Shown piece after piece: positions 1 through 9,103 of a stretch of DNA of 64,000 nucleotides. The notes beneath the pieces are model-generated. The model made no database searches. It saw only the letters and a list, made by a program, of their open reading frames with translations, and was not told where the DNA came from. A program made the position numbers and the translations under genes. Source of the stretch: an uncultured Phycisphaerae bacterium (GTDB lineage: Bacteria > Planctomycetota > Phycisphaerae > UBA1845 > Fen-1342); contig CALGJV010000011.1 of the NCBI GenBank assembly GCA_937928595.1, positions 203,173 through 267,172 on the forward strand, in the 5' to 3' direction. Every line of letters starts with the position of its first letter. Position 1 is the stretch's first letter.

Positions 1-217
1 GCCACCGTCGCCCGCAACGTCGCGACCGAATCCGCCCCGGTGCCGGACAGTCCCGCAGATTGGGCGGACGCACGCTCCATCATGGTCCCGCATCCAGACG
101 CGTTCACGGCACGTCCCGGTCCCCACGGGTGACACGCAGCGCACGCACCGGCCGGATGATAGGTGGCGGCCGGCGCGCGTGTCAATCCGCGACCGCGCCC
201 GCGGCGGGCCGCGGGCG
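1..217. other. Left edge, no assignable gene
   Basis: This stretch lies downstream of gpsA. Plus-strand frame 1 is open from the window edge to a TGA at 130-132. A minus-strand frame is open from a possible ATG at 83 down to the edge. Both have GC-rich third positions and neither has a recognisable motif, so either could be the end or start of a neighbouring gene cut by the window. I cannot choose between them. Confidence 0.3.
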
Positions 218-1225
218 TCACGGGCGGTTGGTCGTCTCGGCCTTCGGCGGGCGGCTCATCAGCTCGGTGATGGCGACGAGCGGCGACTTGCGCGCGAACA
301 GCACGTCGTGCACGGCCTGCGTGATCGGCATCTCGACGTTGTGCTCGCGCGCGAGCTCGAGCACCGCCCGCGTGGTCGGAATGCCCTCGATGACCGACGG
401 GCTCTCGCGGACCACGTCGTCCGGGTCGGCCCCGCGCCCGATCTTCTCGCCCGCGGTGCGGTTGCGGCCGATGGGCGACACGCTGGTCGTGAACAGGTCG
501 CCGACGCCCGCGAGCCCCGCGAACGTCTCGGCCCGCGCGCCGAGCGCGACGCCCAGCCGCGTGATCTCGACCAGCCCGCGTGTGATCAGGGCCGCCTTGG
601 CGTTGTCGCCCGCCCGCAGCCCGTCGAGCACGCCCGCAGCCAGCGCGATGATGTTCTTCAGCGCGCCCGCCAGCTCGACCCCGATCATGTCCGGGCTCGT
701 GTAGACCCGGAACCACGAGGTGCTCAGCACCGTCTGGAACAGCTCCGCGGTGCCCGGCGTGTCGCTGGCCACGACGACCGTGGCGGGCAGGCAGCGCGCC
801 AGCTCCGGCGCGATGTTTGGCCCGGACAGCACGGCAATCGGGTTGTCCGGCAGGAACGTGCGGAGGATCTGGCTCGGGCGGGCCCGCGTGCCCACTTCGA
901 TTCCCTTGGTCACGCTGCCGATGGGCACGCCCGACCGTACGCGGCCCGCCTGCCGCTCCCACGTGCCGCGCAGGTATTGGCAGGGAATCGCCGAGATGAT
1001 CAGTTCGGCGTCGCCCAGGGCGCGGTCCGCATCCTGCGTCGGCGTGATGCGCGGGGACAGGTGCACACCCGGCAGGTAGCGCCGGTTCTCGTGTCCGGCG
1101 AAGATCTCGCGGACCGGCTCCTCCGGCCGGGCCAGCAGCGCGACCTGCACGCCGTTGCCGGCGAGAATCTGCGCCATCACCGTGCCCATCGCCCCGATAC
1201 CGACGACCGCCGCGCGTTCAACCAT
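218..1225 (-). CDS. gpsA: NAD(P)H-dependent glycerol-3-phosphate dehydrogenase
   Basis: Converts dihydroxyacetone phosphate to sn-glycerol-3-phosphate in the cytoplasm, supplying the phospholipid backbone. The 335-aa length is normal for the family. The N-terminus has the Rossmann motif GIGAMG (about residues 9-14). The middle carries VTKGIE and LSGPNIAPE, the counterparts of the usual SKGIE and LSGPSFA motifs. The C-terminal domain has GVELAGALKNIIALAAG with the catalytic-type lysine, then GDNAKAALITRGL and FAGLAGVGDL. The ATG at 1225 was chosen because the Rossmann strand follows at once and because it overlaps the addA stop by 8 bp. It is the last gene of the trxA-addB-addA-gpsA row and probably relies on translational coupling. 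The assignment is secure. Confidence 0.96.
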   Translation of the reverse strand: MVERAAVVGIGAMGTVMAQILAGNGVQVALLARPEEPVREIFAGHENRRYLPGVHLSPRITPTQDADRALGDAELIISAIPCQYLRGTWERQAGRVRSGVPIGSVTKGIEVGTRARPSQILRTFLPDNPIAVLSGPNIAPELARCLPATVVVASDTPGTAELFQTVLSTSWFRVYTSPDMIGVELAGALKNIIALAAGVLDGLRAGDNAKAALITRGLVEITRLGVALGARAETFAGLAGVGDLFTTSVSPIGRNRTAGEKIGRGADPDDVVRESPSVIEGIPTTRAVLELAREHNVEMPITQAVHDVLFARKSPLVAITELMSRPPKAETTNRP

Positions 1226-4200
1226 GGACCGGCACTCCGACAGGGGGGTCGCGCTCGGGCACCGCGACCGGCACGATTTCCCGCAGCCGCAGGAACACCA
1301 GCCCGACCTGGGCCACCGGCCGAGCGAAGATCGCCGCGGCCGCTCGTGCGTACACCTGCATCTGCACCTTGTAGCCCGCGATGCGGCCGGCCCGATCGGC
1401 GGCGTCGCGCGGCTGGTCGGTCTTGTAGTCCAAGATAACCAGTCCGGCCGGCGTCGGCACGAGGCAATCGATGATGCCGCGCACGAGCGCCGGGTCGTCG
1501 GGGGTGGGCGCGTCGAGCGCGAACACGAACGGCACCTCGCGCCGCACCGCCGCGGCGTGCTCGGCCAGCAACCGGCCGAGCGGCTGGTTCCCGAACCAGG
1601 CGATGTCGGCCACGGGTACGAGTGCGGCTTCCTCCGCGGAAAGCACCCCCCGCCGTTGGAGCTCGGCGAGCTCCGCGCGGATTTCGTCCTCGCGGGCGAG
1701 CCGCCGCAGGTCCGCCTGCTCCAGGAAGCGGTGACAGGCCGTGCCGATGTCCGCCCCGGTCGTCGCGGCCGCACCGGCCGCGAACGGCGGCAGCGTGAGC
1801 GGAAGATCGAGTGCGTCGAGCGCGTGCGGCTTGTCGCCCTCGCGTTCGCGCAAGGCCGCCTCCTTCAGCGCGCTCACGGCGAGCACGGCGGGGTGGCGGG
1901 CGCGCGCGAGGTCCGGCTGAAAGGCGAGCCGGCGGGTTGCGGCCGCGTGCCAGGCTTCATCCTCCGCGGCGTCGGCGGCGGTCGGAGGCGGGGACGCGGG
2001 CCGGGCGGCCGGGTCGAGCGGCGGTTCGGGCTGCGCGGAGGGCTGCTCGGAGGGGCCGGGGCCGCCAGCCGTGTCGGGCAGGACGTCGAGCTGGACGAGG
2101 GGCGGCTGACCGGACGCCTCGTCGAGCCGCCCCGCCGCGGCCGCCATGAGCAGCCACTCCAGCCGGTTCGGCACGCTGCGGCGCGTGATGAGCGGCAGGG
2201 ATGCGGCATCGTAGAACTGGGCGCGGATCTCGTCCCAGCGCCCCGGCGGCGCGTGACCGATGATGACGAGCTGCTCCCGGGCGCGGGTCAGCGCGACATA
2301 GAGCAGCCGCAACTCCTCCTCGAGTTCGCGCTGGGCGACGTGCCGACGCAGCACCAGGTGCCGCGCGCTCGCGACCTGCGCGCGGGTCTCGTAATCCGCG
2401 TAGCGGAGGCCGACGCCGATCTCTTCGGCTGCATGCAGCGCGGCCGCCTGGCTTTTCCGGTTGAACCCGGCCCCCGCCGCCAGCAGGAAGACGACCGGAA
2501 ACTCGAGGCCCTTGCTCTGGTGAATCGTCATGATGCGGACGACCGCGTCGTCGGTGACGGCCGGCGCGGGCGGCTCGATCTCCTCCTCGGCCAGCGTGAC
2601 GAGATATTCGACGAACTCGGCGACGCCGCCCCGGCCGGTCGCGGCGAAATTCTCGGCCAGCGTCTGAAGCGAGCGCAGCAGCGCCACCCGCTGCTCGCCG
2701 CCCGGCAGCGCGCGCGCCCACAGCGCAAACGCGCCGTCCGTCAGGATCCGCCGCAGCACGGCCGGGACCTCCTCGTCCCGGGCCGCCGTCGCCCAGCGGT
2801 CGAGCTGCGCCAGCGCGGCCGCCAGCCGGTCGGCCAGGGCCGCGTCCGGCCGAGTGCGGATGAAGTGCTCGACGGCCGTGTAGAAGTCCGTGCCCGGGTC
2901 CGGGCAGGTGGCACGAATCGCGAGCAGTGCCGCGTCGTCCAGTGCGACGAACGGCCCGCGCAAGTACGCGGCCAGGGCCACGTCCTGCCGTCGGTTGGCC
3001 AGCAGCTCGAGCACCGCGCGCACGTCGCGGACCTCGGTCGCGTCCAGCAGCGACTCGCGGCCGCCGGTCGCGCAGCGGATGCCCGCGGTGCGCAGGACGC
3101 GCGCGACCGCGGGCGCATTGCCCTCGGCCGACCGCAGCAGGACGACGATGTCGGCCGGGCGGAGCGGACGCAGGCGGAGCGTTTCGCCGTCTTTCTCCGC
3201 GATTTGCGTACCGGAAGCGAGCAAGCGTCGAATCTCGTAGGCCGCGAGCTGCGCCTCGCGCTCGATCTTCTCTTCCCGCAGTTGATCGTCGTCTTCGTCG
3301 GGGGACTGGCCGTGGCTGGGGGACTCGGGCAGCACACGGATGACGATGCGGGCGCCCGAGTCCAGCGCGGGGTTGGGCAGCTCGATCCCCGCACGTCCGG
3401 CGCGCAGTTGTTCGCGCGGGCCGTAGTCGGTGCCCCCCAGCGCCCGATCGAACAGGCGGACGAAGAGCCCGTTGAGGCCCTCGAGCAGCCGGCCGTGGCT
3501 GCGGAAGTTGTCGGCGAGGTACTTCACGCAGCCTTCCTCGCGGCCGGCGGCGTAGGCGTCGAGCCGGGCCGTGAAGAGGCGCGGCTCGGCCTCGCGGAAG
3601 CCGTAGATGCTCTGTTTGATGTCGCCGACCATGAAGGCGTTCGTCCGGCCGGGGGCGTCGCGGGTGACGAGCCGCAGCACCTCGACCTGCACGGGGCTGG
3701 TGTCCTGGAACTCGTCGATGAGCACGTGCTCGTAGCGTGCCTGGAGGTGGCGGGCGACCTCCGTCGGCGCGCGGCGGTCGCCCGGGCCGGGCGTGCCGAG
3801 GAGGTCGAGCGCCAGCCGCAGGACGTCGCCGAACTCGCAGACCGCGCGGCGACGCTTTTCGGCCGTCAGCCGCCGGTGGTACTCGGCCTCGAGCTCCAGC
3901 AGCGTGCCGAGCGCCGCCGTCGCGCGCGGCGCGTGCGCCACCAATCGCTCGATGTCATCCGCGCCCCACGCCTCCTTCAGCCGTTTCTTGAACCAGCGCT
4001 CGCGGACCTCGGCCAGGAACGGCCCGTCGGGCACGCCGCGCGGTTTGGTGAGCTTGAACTTCGCGATCTCGGCCAGCACGGACTCGAGCCGGTCCGCGGC
4101 GGCGAGCCCGCGCGACCACGCGTTCAGGGCCGCGAGATAGTCGTGCAGCGCGGCCGGCGCCGCCGAATCGGCCGCGAGGCGCTCCGTGAGCTGCACCTGC

Positions 4201-4886
4201 TGAAACGTGCACTCCTCCCGCAGCGCCGCGGCGAGCACGGTGCGGGCCTCGGCCCGCGCGGCGTGCGGCTCCGCCAGACGTTCGACCTCCGCGCGGCGCT
4301 CCGCGAACCACGGCTCGGGGTTCACGAGGTGCTCGCGGAACACGTTCAGCCGCGTGATCAGCTCGCGGAGGAAGCGGTCGTCCGGCGTCGGGGCCCGCGC
4401 CAGCCACGCCCGGGCCGCAGCGAACGGCCCCGCGCCCCGGTGCACGTCGCTCAGCAGCTCGTCGAGCACCGCGCGCCGCAGCAGCTTCGCGTCCGCCTCC
4501 GACAGCACGGTGAAGGCCGGGTCCACGCCCAGCGTCGGCGCAAACTCGCGCACGAGCCGGCCGCACCAGGCGTCGATCGTGCCGATCTCGGCCGCGCCGA
4601 CCAGCACTTCCTGGCGGCGCAGGTGACGCCGCACGGCGGCGTCGGCCGCCTCGGCCGCCGCCTCGCGCAGCATTCGGGCGATGCGGACGCGCAGCTCGGC
4701 CGCCGCCGCCCGCGTGAACGTCACGACCAGCAGGCGGTCCACGCCGCACGGCGCGGCCGTGTCGGTGATCAGATCGACACAACGCCGGGCCAGCACTTCG
4801 GTCTTGCCGGAACCGGCCGAGGCGGAGAGCAGCAGGCTGCTGCCCCGATGCCGCACGGCGGCGAGCTGGTCCGGCGTGAGCTTCAT
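1218..4886 (-). CDS. addA: AddA helicase-nuclease subunit (UvrD/Rep superfamily)
   Basis: AddA is the 3'-5' helicase and nuclease subunit of the AddAB enzyme that resects double-strand DNA ends and loads RecA. The 1222-aa length fits the family (about 1200-1250). Walker A is GSGKT at residues 25-29, preceded by SASA as in other AddA proteins. Motif II is DEFQDTSPVQ, followed by GDIKQSIYGFREAEP and, later, the helicase motif HQSKGLEFPVVF. The C-terminal RecB-type nuclease shows GIIDCLV followed by VILDYKTDQ, with the Asp and Lys expected for metal-dependent cleavage. The ATG lies inside the end of addB (overlap 4883-4886), so the two subunits are translationally coupled. UvrD is less likely, given the nuclease domain and the addB neighbour. 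Confidence 0.95.
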   Translation of the reverse strand: MKLTPDQLAAVRHRGSSLLLSASAGSGKTEVLARRCVDLITDTAAPCGVDRLLVVTFTRAAAAELRVRIARMLREAAAEAADAAVRRHLRRQEVLVGAAEIGTIDAWCGRLVREFAPTLGVDPAFTVLSEADAKLLRRAVLDELLSDVHRGAGPFAAARAWLARAPTPDDRFLRELITRLNVFREHLVNPEPWFAERRAEVERLAEPHAARAEARTVLAAALREECTFQQVQLTERLAADSAAPAALHDYLAALNAWSRGLAAADRLESVLAEIAKFKLTKPRGVPDGPFLAEVRERWFKKRLKEAWGADDIERLVAHAPRATAALGTLLELEAEYHRRLTAEKRRRAVCEFGDVLRLALDLLGTPGPGDRRAPTEVARHLQARYEHVLIDEFQDTSPVQVEVLRLVTRDAPGRTNAFMVGDIKQSIYGFREAEPRLFTARLDAYAAGREEGCVKYLADNFRSHGRLLEGLNGLFVRLFDRALGGTDYGPREQLRAGRAGIELPNPALDSGARIVIRVLPESPSHGQSPDEDDDQLREEKIEREAQLAAYEIRRLLASGTQIAEKDGETLRLRPLRPADIVVLLRSAEGNAPAVARVLRTAGIRCATGGRESLLDATEVRDVRAVLELLANRRQDVALAAYLRGPFVALDDAALLAIRATCPDPGTDFYTAVEHFIRTRPDAALADRLAAALAQLDRWATAARDEEVPAVLRRILTDGAFALWARALPGGEQRVALLRSLQTLAENFAATGRGGVAEFVEYLVTLAEEEIEPPAPAVTDDAVVRIMTIHQSKGLEFPVVFLLAAGAGFNRKSQAAALHAAEEIGVGLRYADYETRAQVASARHLVLRRHVAQRELEEELRLLYVALTRAREQLVIIGHAPPGRWDEIRAQFYDAASLPLITRRSVPNRLEWLLMAAAAGRLDEASGQPPLVQLDVLPDTAGGPGPSEQPSAQPEPPLDPAARPASPPPTAADAAEDEAWHAAATRRLAFQPDLARARHPAVLAVSALKEAALREREGDKPHALDALDLPLTLPPFAAGAAATTGADIGTACHRFLEQADLRRLAREDEIRAELAELQRRGVLSAEEAALVPVADIAWFGNQPLGRLLAEHAAAVRREVPFVFALDAPTPDDPALVRGIIDCLVPTPAGLVILDYKTDQPRDAADRAGRIAGYKVQMQVYARAAAAIFARPVAQVGLVFLRLREIVPVAVPERDPPVGVPVHG

Positions 4887-7800
4887 TCGTCGGCCCCCGC
4901 GTCGGCGGCGCCGGCGAGCTGCGGCAGGGCCGATTCTGCGGCGCGCGGCCGGTTGAATGCGCGGTCGAAGCGGCAGACATCGCGGAAATCGCACGTGCCG
5001 CACGCCAGACAGCGCTTCTCGACCAGCGGGGCGACGCCGATCGCACCCGCGAGCAACTGCTCGGCGGCCTGCCGCACCGTCGCCTCGGCCAGCCGGGCGT
5101 ACTCCGCGAGCCGCTCCGGCTTCACGGCGTCGCTGTTGGCGTGGAACGCACCGGCCTGGGTCAAGCGGAGCTGCCCGACAGGGGACCACGCGTCGTGGCT
5201 GAGGCTCGCATCGAGCAGAGACGCCGCCTCCTCGGTCACGAGGCCGCGCGGCTTGTAAGCGTGCATGAGCTGCACGTCTGGCGGCAGTCCATCACCGGCC
5301 GCCTTCTCCAGTGCCTCCATCTTCGGGTACAGCGGCGCGAGCAGCACGCCGCCCATCCGCCCCTCGGCCGCCGGCGCCCCGCGCCAGGCGAGCAGGTATG
5401 TGAATAGCTGAAGACCCGCGCCGGTGAGGAAGGGCCGCCGCAGCGGGCCCGCCGCGCTGCTCTTGTAGTCGTAGATCAGCAGCAGCGGCCCGCCCGACGT
5501 CTCGGCGACGTCCAGCCGGTCGATCTTCCCCACGATGCGCACGCCGCGCCCGTCCGCCAGCCGCAAGGCGATCGGCGGCCGCGTCGCCCGCGGACCGTCG
5601 CCGAGCGCCTCCTCACAGCCACGCGGCCGGAACCCGCCGCGCCGCCAACGGGCGGTGTGGACGCGGACCAAGTCGCGCAGTCGCGTCAGCAGCACCTCGC
5701 CGAGGAAGGCGAAGTCGGGCCGCCGCTCGGGGAGATCCGGCGGCTGCATGCGGCGGTACTCCGCGACCGCGGCGGCGGTGAGCTCGTCCCAGACCGCCTC
5801 GCTCAGGCTCGTCACATCGCCCCGCTGCATCGCGGCCCGCACGACGGCCGCGAGCAGCTCGTGGGCCAGCGTGCCGAGGTCCCACCGCAGCGGGTGCGGG
5901 CCGCGCTGGGCATCGAGCCGCAGCGCGTACCGGGCGAAGTACCGGAACGGGCACTGGATGTATGTTTCGAGCTGCGACGGCGAGAACGTCGGCAGTGGGT
6001 TGTCGCCGCCGGGGCACAGCGCGACCGGACCGGCGTCGTTCGCATAGCGCAGCCCTCGCAGCAGCCGGTCCAGTCGGGCGGCTGTCGCTGCATCCGCCTG
6101 CGCCGATCTTAACAAGCGCTCGTGGCGCTGCCGGTGGCGCGCGTGGCGCGGGTCGGCCCGGGCGGCGAGCAGCCCCTCGGCGAGATCGGTGAGCGTCGCG
6201 GGCGGCGGCCAGGCCTCGTCCTCCGCTGCCGGCACGTCCGGCAGCGCGGCGCGAATGTCCGCCAGCAGCGGGGACGGCTGGAGCTCCGCGCCGTCGTCGG
6301 ACATCGCCGCGTAGCTGATCGTCAGGCCGCGCGCGGGCCGCGTGCAGGCGATGTACGCGAGCAGCCGCTCGCCGAAGGCGTCGTCGCGGTGGGAGGCCGG
6401 CGCCGGCAGCCCCGCCGCCGCGAGCGCGCCGCGCTCGGCGGCGGTGAGAACGGCGTCGGCCGGCGGGCGGGCCGGGAAGACGCCCTCGTTGAATGCCAGC
6501 AGCCAGGCGAATTGCAGGTCCGGGTGGCGGCTGCGCTCGATCGAGCCGACGAGCACCTGGTCGAGCGTCGGCGGGGCCAGACCGAGGGTCAGCTCACGCA
6601 GCGCGCCGCCCACGATGTCCGCCAGCTCCCCCGCCGCCAGCGGCGTGTCGGGCAGCACCGTGTGGATGTCCTGGAGCACGCCCGCCAGGGCATCCCAGGC
6701 CAGGCGGTGCAGCTCGGCCGCTTCGTAGTCGCCGTCCGCGTACGCGGCGCGTCGCCAGCCATCGACCGTCCGCCGCACCCCGAGCGCTTCGAGCGCCGCG
6801 AGCACGGCTTGGGCCCACGCGGCGCCCGTCGGCGGCGGGTCCTGACGCGCCAGCTCGTACAGCGGGGCCAGCGCGGTCGCCACCGCCGCCCGCTCTTTCG
6901 CGAACGCCGGGACCGTCGCGCCCCGCTCGACCGGCCATTGGGGCTGTTGCCAGAGACGCAGCCCGGCGAATCCGAACCGCACGATGAGGTTCTCGATCTG
7001 CTCGGCGGCATCGCGCGTGATCGGCAGCAGGCGCGTCCGGAGCAGCCGCACGGCGGCCGTCGTCCCGAGGTCCGTGCGCACCGCGTCGAAGAGGGCGGGG
7101 ACGAGCCGGGCGAGCGGGTGGGCCCGCATCGGCCGGCGGCGATCGAGGAAGTACGGGATCTCGAACTCGCCGAAGACCTCCGCGACGGTCTCGGCGAGCG
7201 GGCCGAGGTCGCGGGCGATCACGGCGAAATCGCGGAAGCGGAGCCGGCCGGCCGACTCCGCGAGGGTGGCGCGAATCCAGCGCGCGGCCGCACGCAGCTC
7301 CGCGCGGTGCGTTGCGCAGCGGACGATGCGGACTTCGGCGGGCACACGAGCCGGGCAGGGCGGGGGCGGCGCGGCGGGCACGCCGAAAGGCACGGCCAGC
7401 GCGGCTTCCAGGGCCGCGAGCCGCGGCGCTTCCCGAAAGCGCGGCAGCGGCCCGCCCGTGAGCAGGACCGGCGGTGTCACCTCGATCCCTTCCGCCGCGA
7501 ACATGCGGAGGAGGTTCTGGTACGTGGCTTCGGTACGCTGGAACAGCCCGATCGGGTCCGGCGGCCGACAGGGGTCGGTCACGGGCGGTGCGTGCGGGTC
7601 GAGCAACAATGCGATGTGCAGGTCGCGCGCGTAACGGGCGAGGGCGGCGAGCGTGGCCGCTTCCTGCCCGGTGAAGCCCGCGAAGCCGTCCACCCAGATT
7701 GACGCCGTCGGCAGCCACGGAAGCTGCGCGAGGCGGTCACGGAGGAGCGCCAATCGGGCGGCTTCGTCGCAGCACCGGGGCCCGAGCCACGCGAGGTAGG

Positions 7801-8287
7801 CGTCGTAAAGGTCAGCGACTTCGCCAGCCTTGGCGGCCCAGCGCGGGTCCGACACCTGTTCCGCTGCCGCCCGCAACCGGTCCGGCGTGATGTTCTCGCG
7901 GATGAGCTCCTCGATCAGGCGATCGAGTTCGGTGTAGAAGCCCGGCGTTCGCGCGGACCGCCGCAGGACGACGAGCGCGTCGCCGCGGGCCCGCGTCACA
8001 TGCCGCAGCGCGAGCCGGCGGGCCTGCGGACCCAGGAGTTCGGGAGCACCGGTCGTCGAGAGCACGCGCCGCGCCAGCCGCGAGAAGCTGAGCACCTCGG
8101 CTCGCCACAGGCCGCGGCCCGGCGCGCCGAGCGCAAGCGTACGCTCCATCTGGAAGCTGGCCTGCTCGGGGACCAGCAGGACGAGGCGCCGCTCGGAGTC
8201 CGGTTCAGCCAGCGCTGCGCGGACCCCCGCGACGCACGCGTGCGTCTTGCCCGAACCCGCCCGCCCAAGGATGAACGTGACCGCCAT
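4883..8287 (-). CDS. addB: AddB helicase-nuclease subunit with Fe-S nuclease domain
   Basis: AddB is the second subunit of the AddAB DNA-end resection complex. The 1134-aa protein opens with a Walker A, GRAGSGKT (residues 8-15), typical of AddB. Near its C-terminus it has a RecB-like nuclease core: VGKIDRLDV followed by LIYDYKSS. Fe-S cluster cysteines are present: YIQCPFRYF before the nuclease core, and CGTCDFRDVC (C1096, C1099, C1105) after it, which matches the C-x2-C-x5-C arrangement of AddB. An extra cysteine sits at 1093. No RecD or RecC homologue is nearby, so this is the AddAB type and not RecBCD. The ATG at 8287 is 94 bp from the trxA stop. Confidence 0.93.
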   Translation of the reverse strand: MAVTFILGRAGSGKTHACVAGVRAALAEPDSERRLVLLVPEQASFQMERTLALGAPGRGLWRAEVLSFSRLARRVLSTTGAPELLGPQARRLALRHVTRARGDALVVLRRSARTPGFYTELDRLIEELIRENITPDRLRAAAEQVSDPRWAAKAGEVADLYDAYLAWLGPRCCDEAARLALLRDRLAQLPWLPTASIWVDGFAGFTGQEAATLAALARYARDLHIALLLDPHAPPVTDPCRPPDPIGLFQRTEATYQNLLRMFAAEGIEVTPPVLLTGGPLPRFREAPRLAALEAALAVPFGVPAAPPPPCPARVPAEVRIVRCATHRAELRAAARWIRATLAESAGRLRFRDFAVIARDLGPLAETVAEVFGEFEIPYFLDRRRPMRAHPLARLVPALFDAVRTDLGTTAAVRLLRTRLLPITRDAAEQIENLIVRFGFAGLRLWQQPQWPVERGATVPAFAKERAAVATALAPLYELARQDPPPTGAAWAQAVLAALEALGVRRTVDGWRRAAYADGDYEAAELHRLAWDALAGVLQDIHTVLPDTPLAAGELADIVGGALRELTLGLAPPTLDQVLVGSIERSRHPDLQFAWLLAFNEGVFPARPPADAVLTAAERGALAAAGLPAPASHRDDAFGERLLAYIACTRPARGLTISYAAMSDDGAELQPSPLLADIRAALPDVPAAEDEAWPPPATLTDLAEGLLAARADPRHARHRQRHERLLRSAQADAATAARLDRLLRGLRYANDAGPVALCPGGDNPLPTFSPSQLETYIQCPFRYFARYALRLDAQRGPHPLRWDLGTLAHELLAAVVRAAMQRGDVTSLSEAVWDELTAAAVAEYRRMQPPDLPERRPDFAFLGEVLLTRLRDLVRVHTARWRRGGFRPRGCEEALGDGPRATRPPIALRLADGRGVRIVGKIDRLDVAETSGGPLLLIYDYKSSAAGPLRRPFLTGAGLQLFTYLLAWRGAPAAEGRMGGVLLAPLYPKMEALEKAAGDGLPPDVQLMHAYKPRGLVTEEAASLLDASLSHDAWSPVGQLRLTQAGAFHANSDAVKPERLAEYARLAEATVRQAAEQLLAGAIGVAPLVEKRCLACGTCDFRDVCRFDRAFNRPRAAESALPQLAGAADAGADE

Positions 8288-8380
8288 GCATCGACCCGCC
8301 GCCGTGGCCCGCGTGCACTGCGGGTAGGTTACCGCGCGGCAGACTGGATTGCAGGTCGTCGGCGGGGCCGGGCAACCGCG

Positions 8381-8716
8381 CTAGCGCGGCAGGTGCGCCG
8401 TCAGCGCCGCCTGGAGCTCGCTCTTTTTCTTGAGCCCGACGAAGGTCTGAACGGCCTGGCCCTTCGAGAAGATCATGATGGTCGGGATGCTCTGCACATG
8501 GTAGCGGGTGGCCGTCGTTGGCGCCGAGTCAACATCGAGCTTGCCGACCTTCGCCTTGCCCTTGAAATCGCTGGCCAACTCGTCGATCACCGGCCCGAGC
8601 ATCTGGCACGGTCCGCACCACGGGGCCCAGAAGTCGACGAGCACCGGACCGTCCGCCTGAAGCACCTCGGATTCGAAATTGTCGTCGTTGAACGTCAGCG
8701 TGTTCGCGCCCGCCAT
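8381..8716 (-). CDS. trxA: Thioredoxin
   Basis: A small cytoplasmic dithiol reductant of 111 aa. The active site is WAPWCGPC with redox cysteines C34 and C37. The cis-proline loop appears as QSIPTIMIF, and the C-terminal strand-helix KGQAVQTFVG is canonical. The ATG at 8716 was chosen because the fold starts right after it and a GGGAG ribosome-binding site lies about 7 nt upstream; the frame stays open further upstream without thioredoxin-like sequence. It is the first gene of the minus-strand group and has its own strong promoter (8828-8855). It may also reduce the 2-Cys peroxiredoxin encoded at 26.3 kb, but that is inference. Confidence 0.97.
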   Translation of the reverse strand: MAGANTLTFNDDNFESEVLQADGPVLVDFWAPWCGPCQMLGPVIDELASDFKGKAKVGKLDVDSAPTTATRYHVQSIPTIMIFSKGQAVQTFVGLKKKSELQAALTAHLPR

Positions 8717-8827
8717 CGGCGTCTCCCAAGGTTCGTTGTCGTGCCCGTCCGCAGCCTGCCCCAATCCCCGGCCGCCCAGCGCCGCGGCCGGGCCGCCACG
8801 CTCCGCAACCATCTCCGGACGGGGCGG

Positions 8828-8855
8828 ATTCTATGCGCCTTGGGCGGATAATCAA
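8828..8855 (-). promoter_or_regulatory. Sigma-70-like promoter of trxA
   Basis: On the minus strand this reads TTGATT (8855-8850), a 16-bp spacer, then TAGAAT (8833-8828). Transcription would start about 100 nt before the trxA ATG. The remaining divergent space up to 9103 holds only the -10-like TACAAT of the S8 gene and no further gene. Confidence 0.6.
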
Positions 8856-9034
8856 CGACGGTCAGGCGGCTTCGCCGAGTGCCGTCGCACCACGGACGGG
8901 GGCCGCGGGAAGTTCCATGCTATCCGGGCTTACCTGGGGCGTTGCGCTGTTCCGATAACGAACTTGCGGCTCTCGCGATAGGCCGAGCTGCTCTCGGGAG
9001 CGTTTTTGTGGACTGGGCCCGATCCGGGCAGCGC

Positions 9035-9040
9035 TACAAT
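9035..9040 (+). promoter_or_regulatory. -10-like element upstream of S8 protease
   Basis: TACAAT sits 63 bp before the S8 protease ATG. No -35 hexamer is convincing at 16-18 bp spacing. It belongs to the recurring TAGAAT/TACAAT set seen before many genes in the window. Confidence 0.35.
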
Positions 9041-9103
9041 GGGCAGGATGGAGCGTGGGCACGGTTGGGTCGATTTGGCACTTATACCTAAGGGGCACCA
9101 GGT

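Noticed and set aside
1..132. C-terminal end of a plus-strand gene in frame 1
   Set aside because: Codon pattern is equally good on the minus strand from an ATG at 83; no motif decides, so no CDS was called.
1155..5258. 1367-codon open frame on the plus strand opposite addA/addB
   Set aside because: It is a GC-rich antisense shadow with Arg/Gly/Val-rich, low-complexity translation and no motif; the opposite strand encodes well-conserved AddA.
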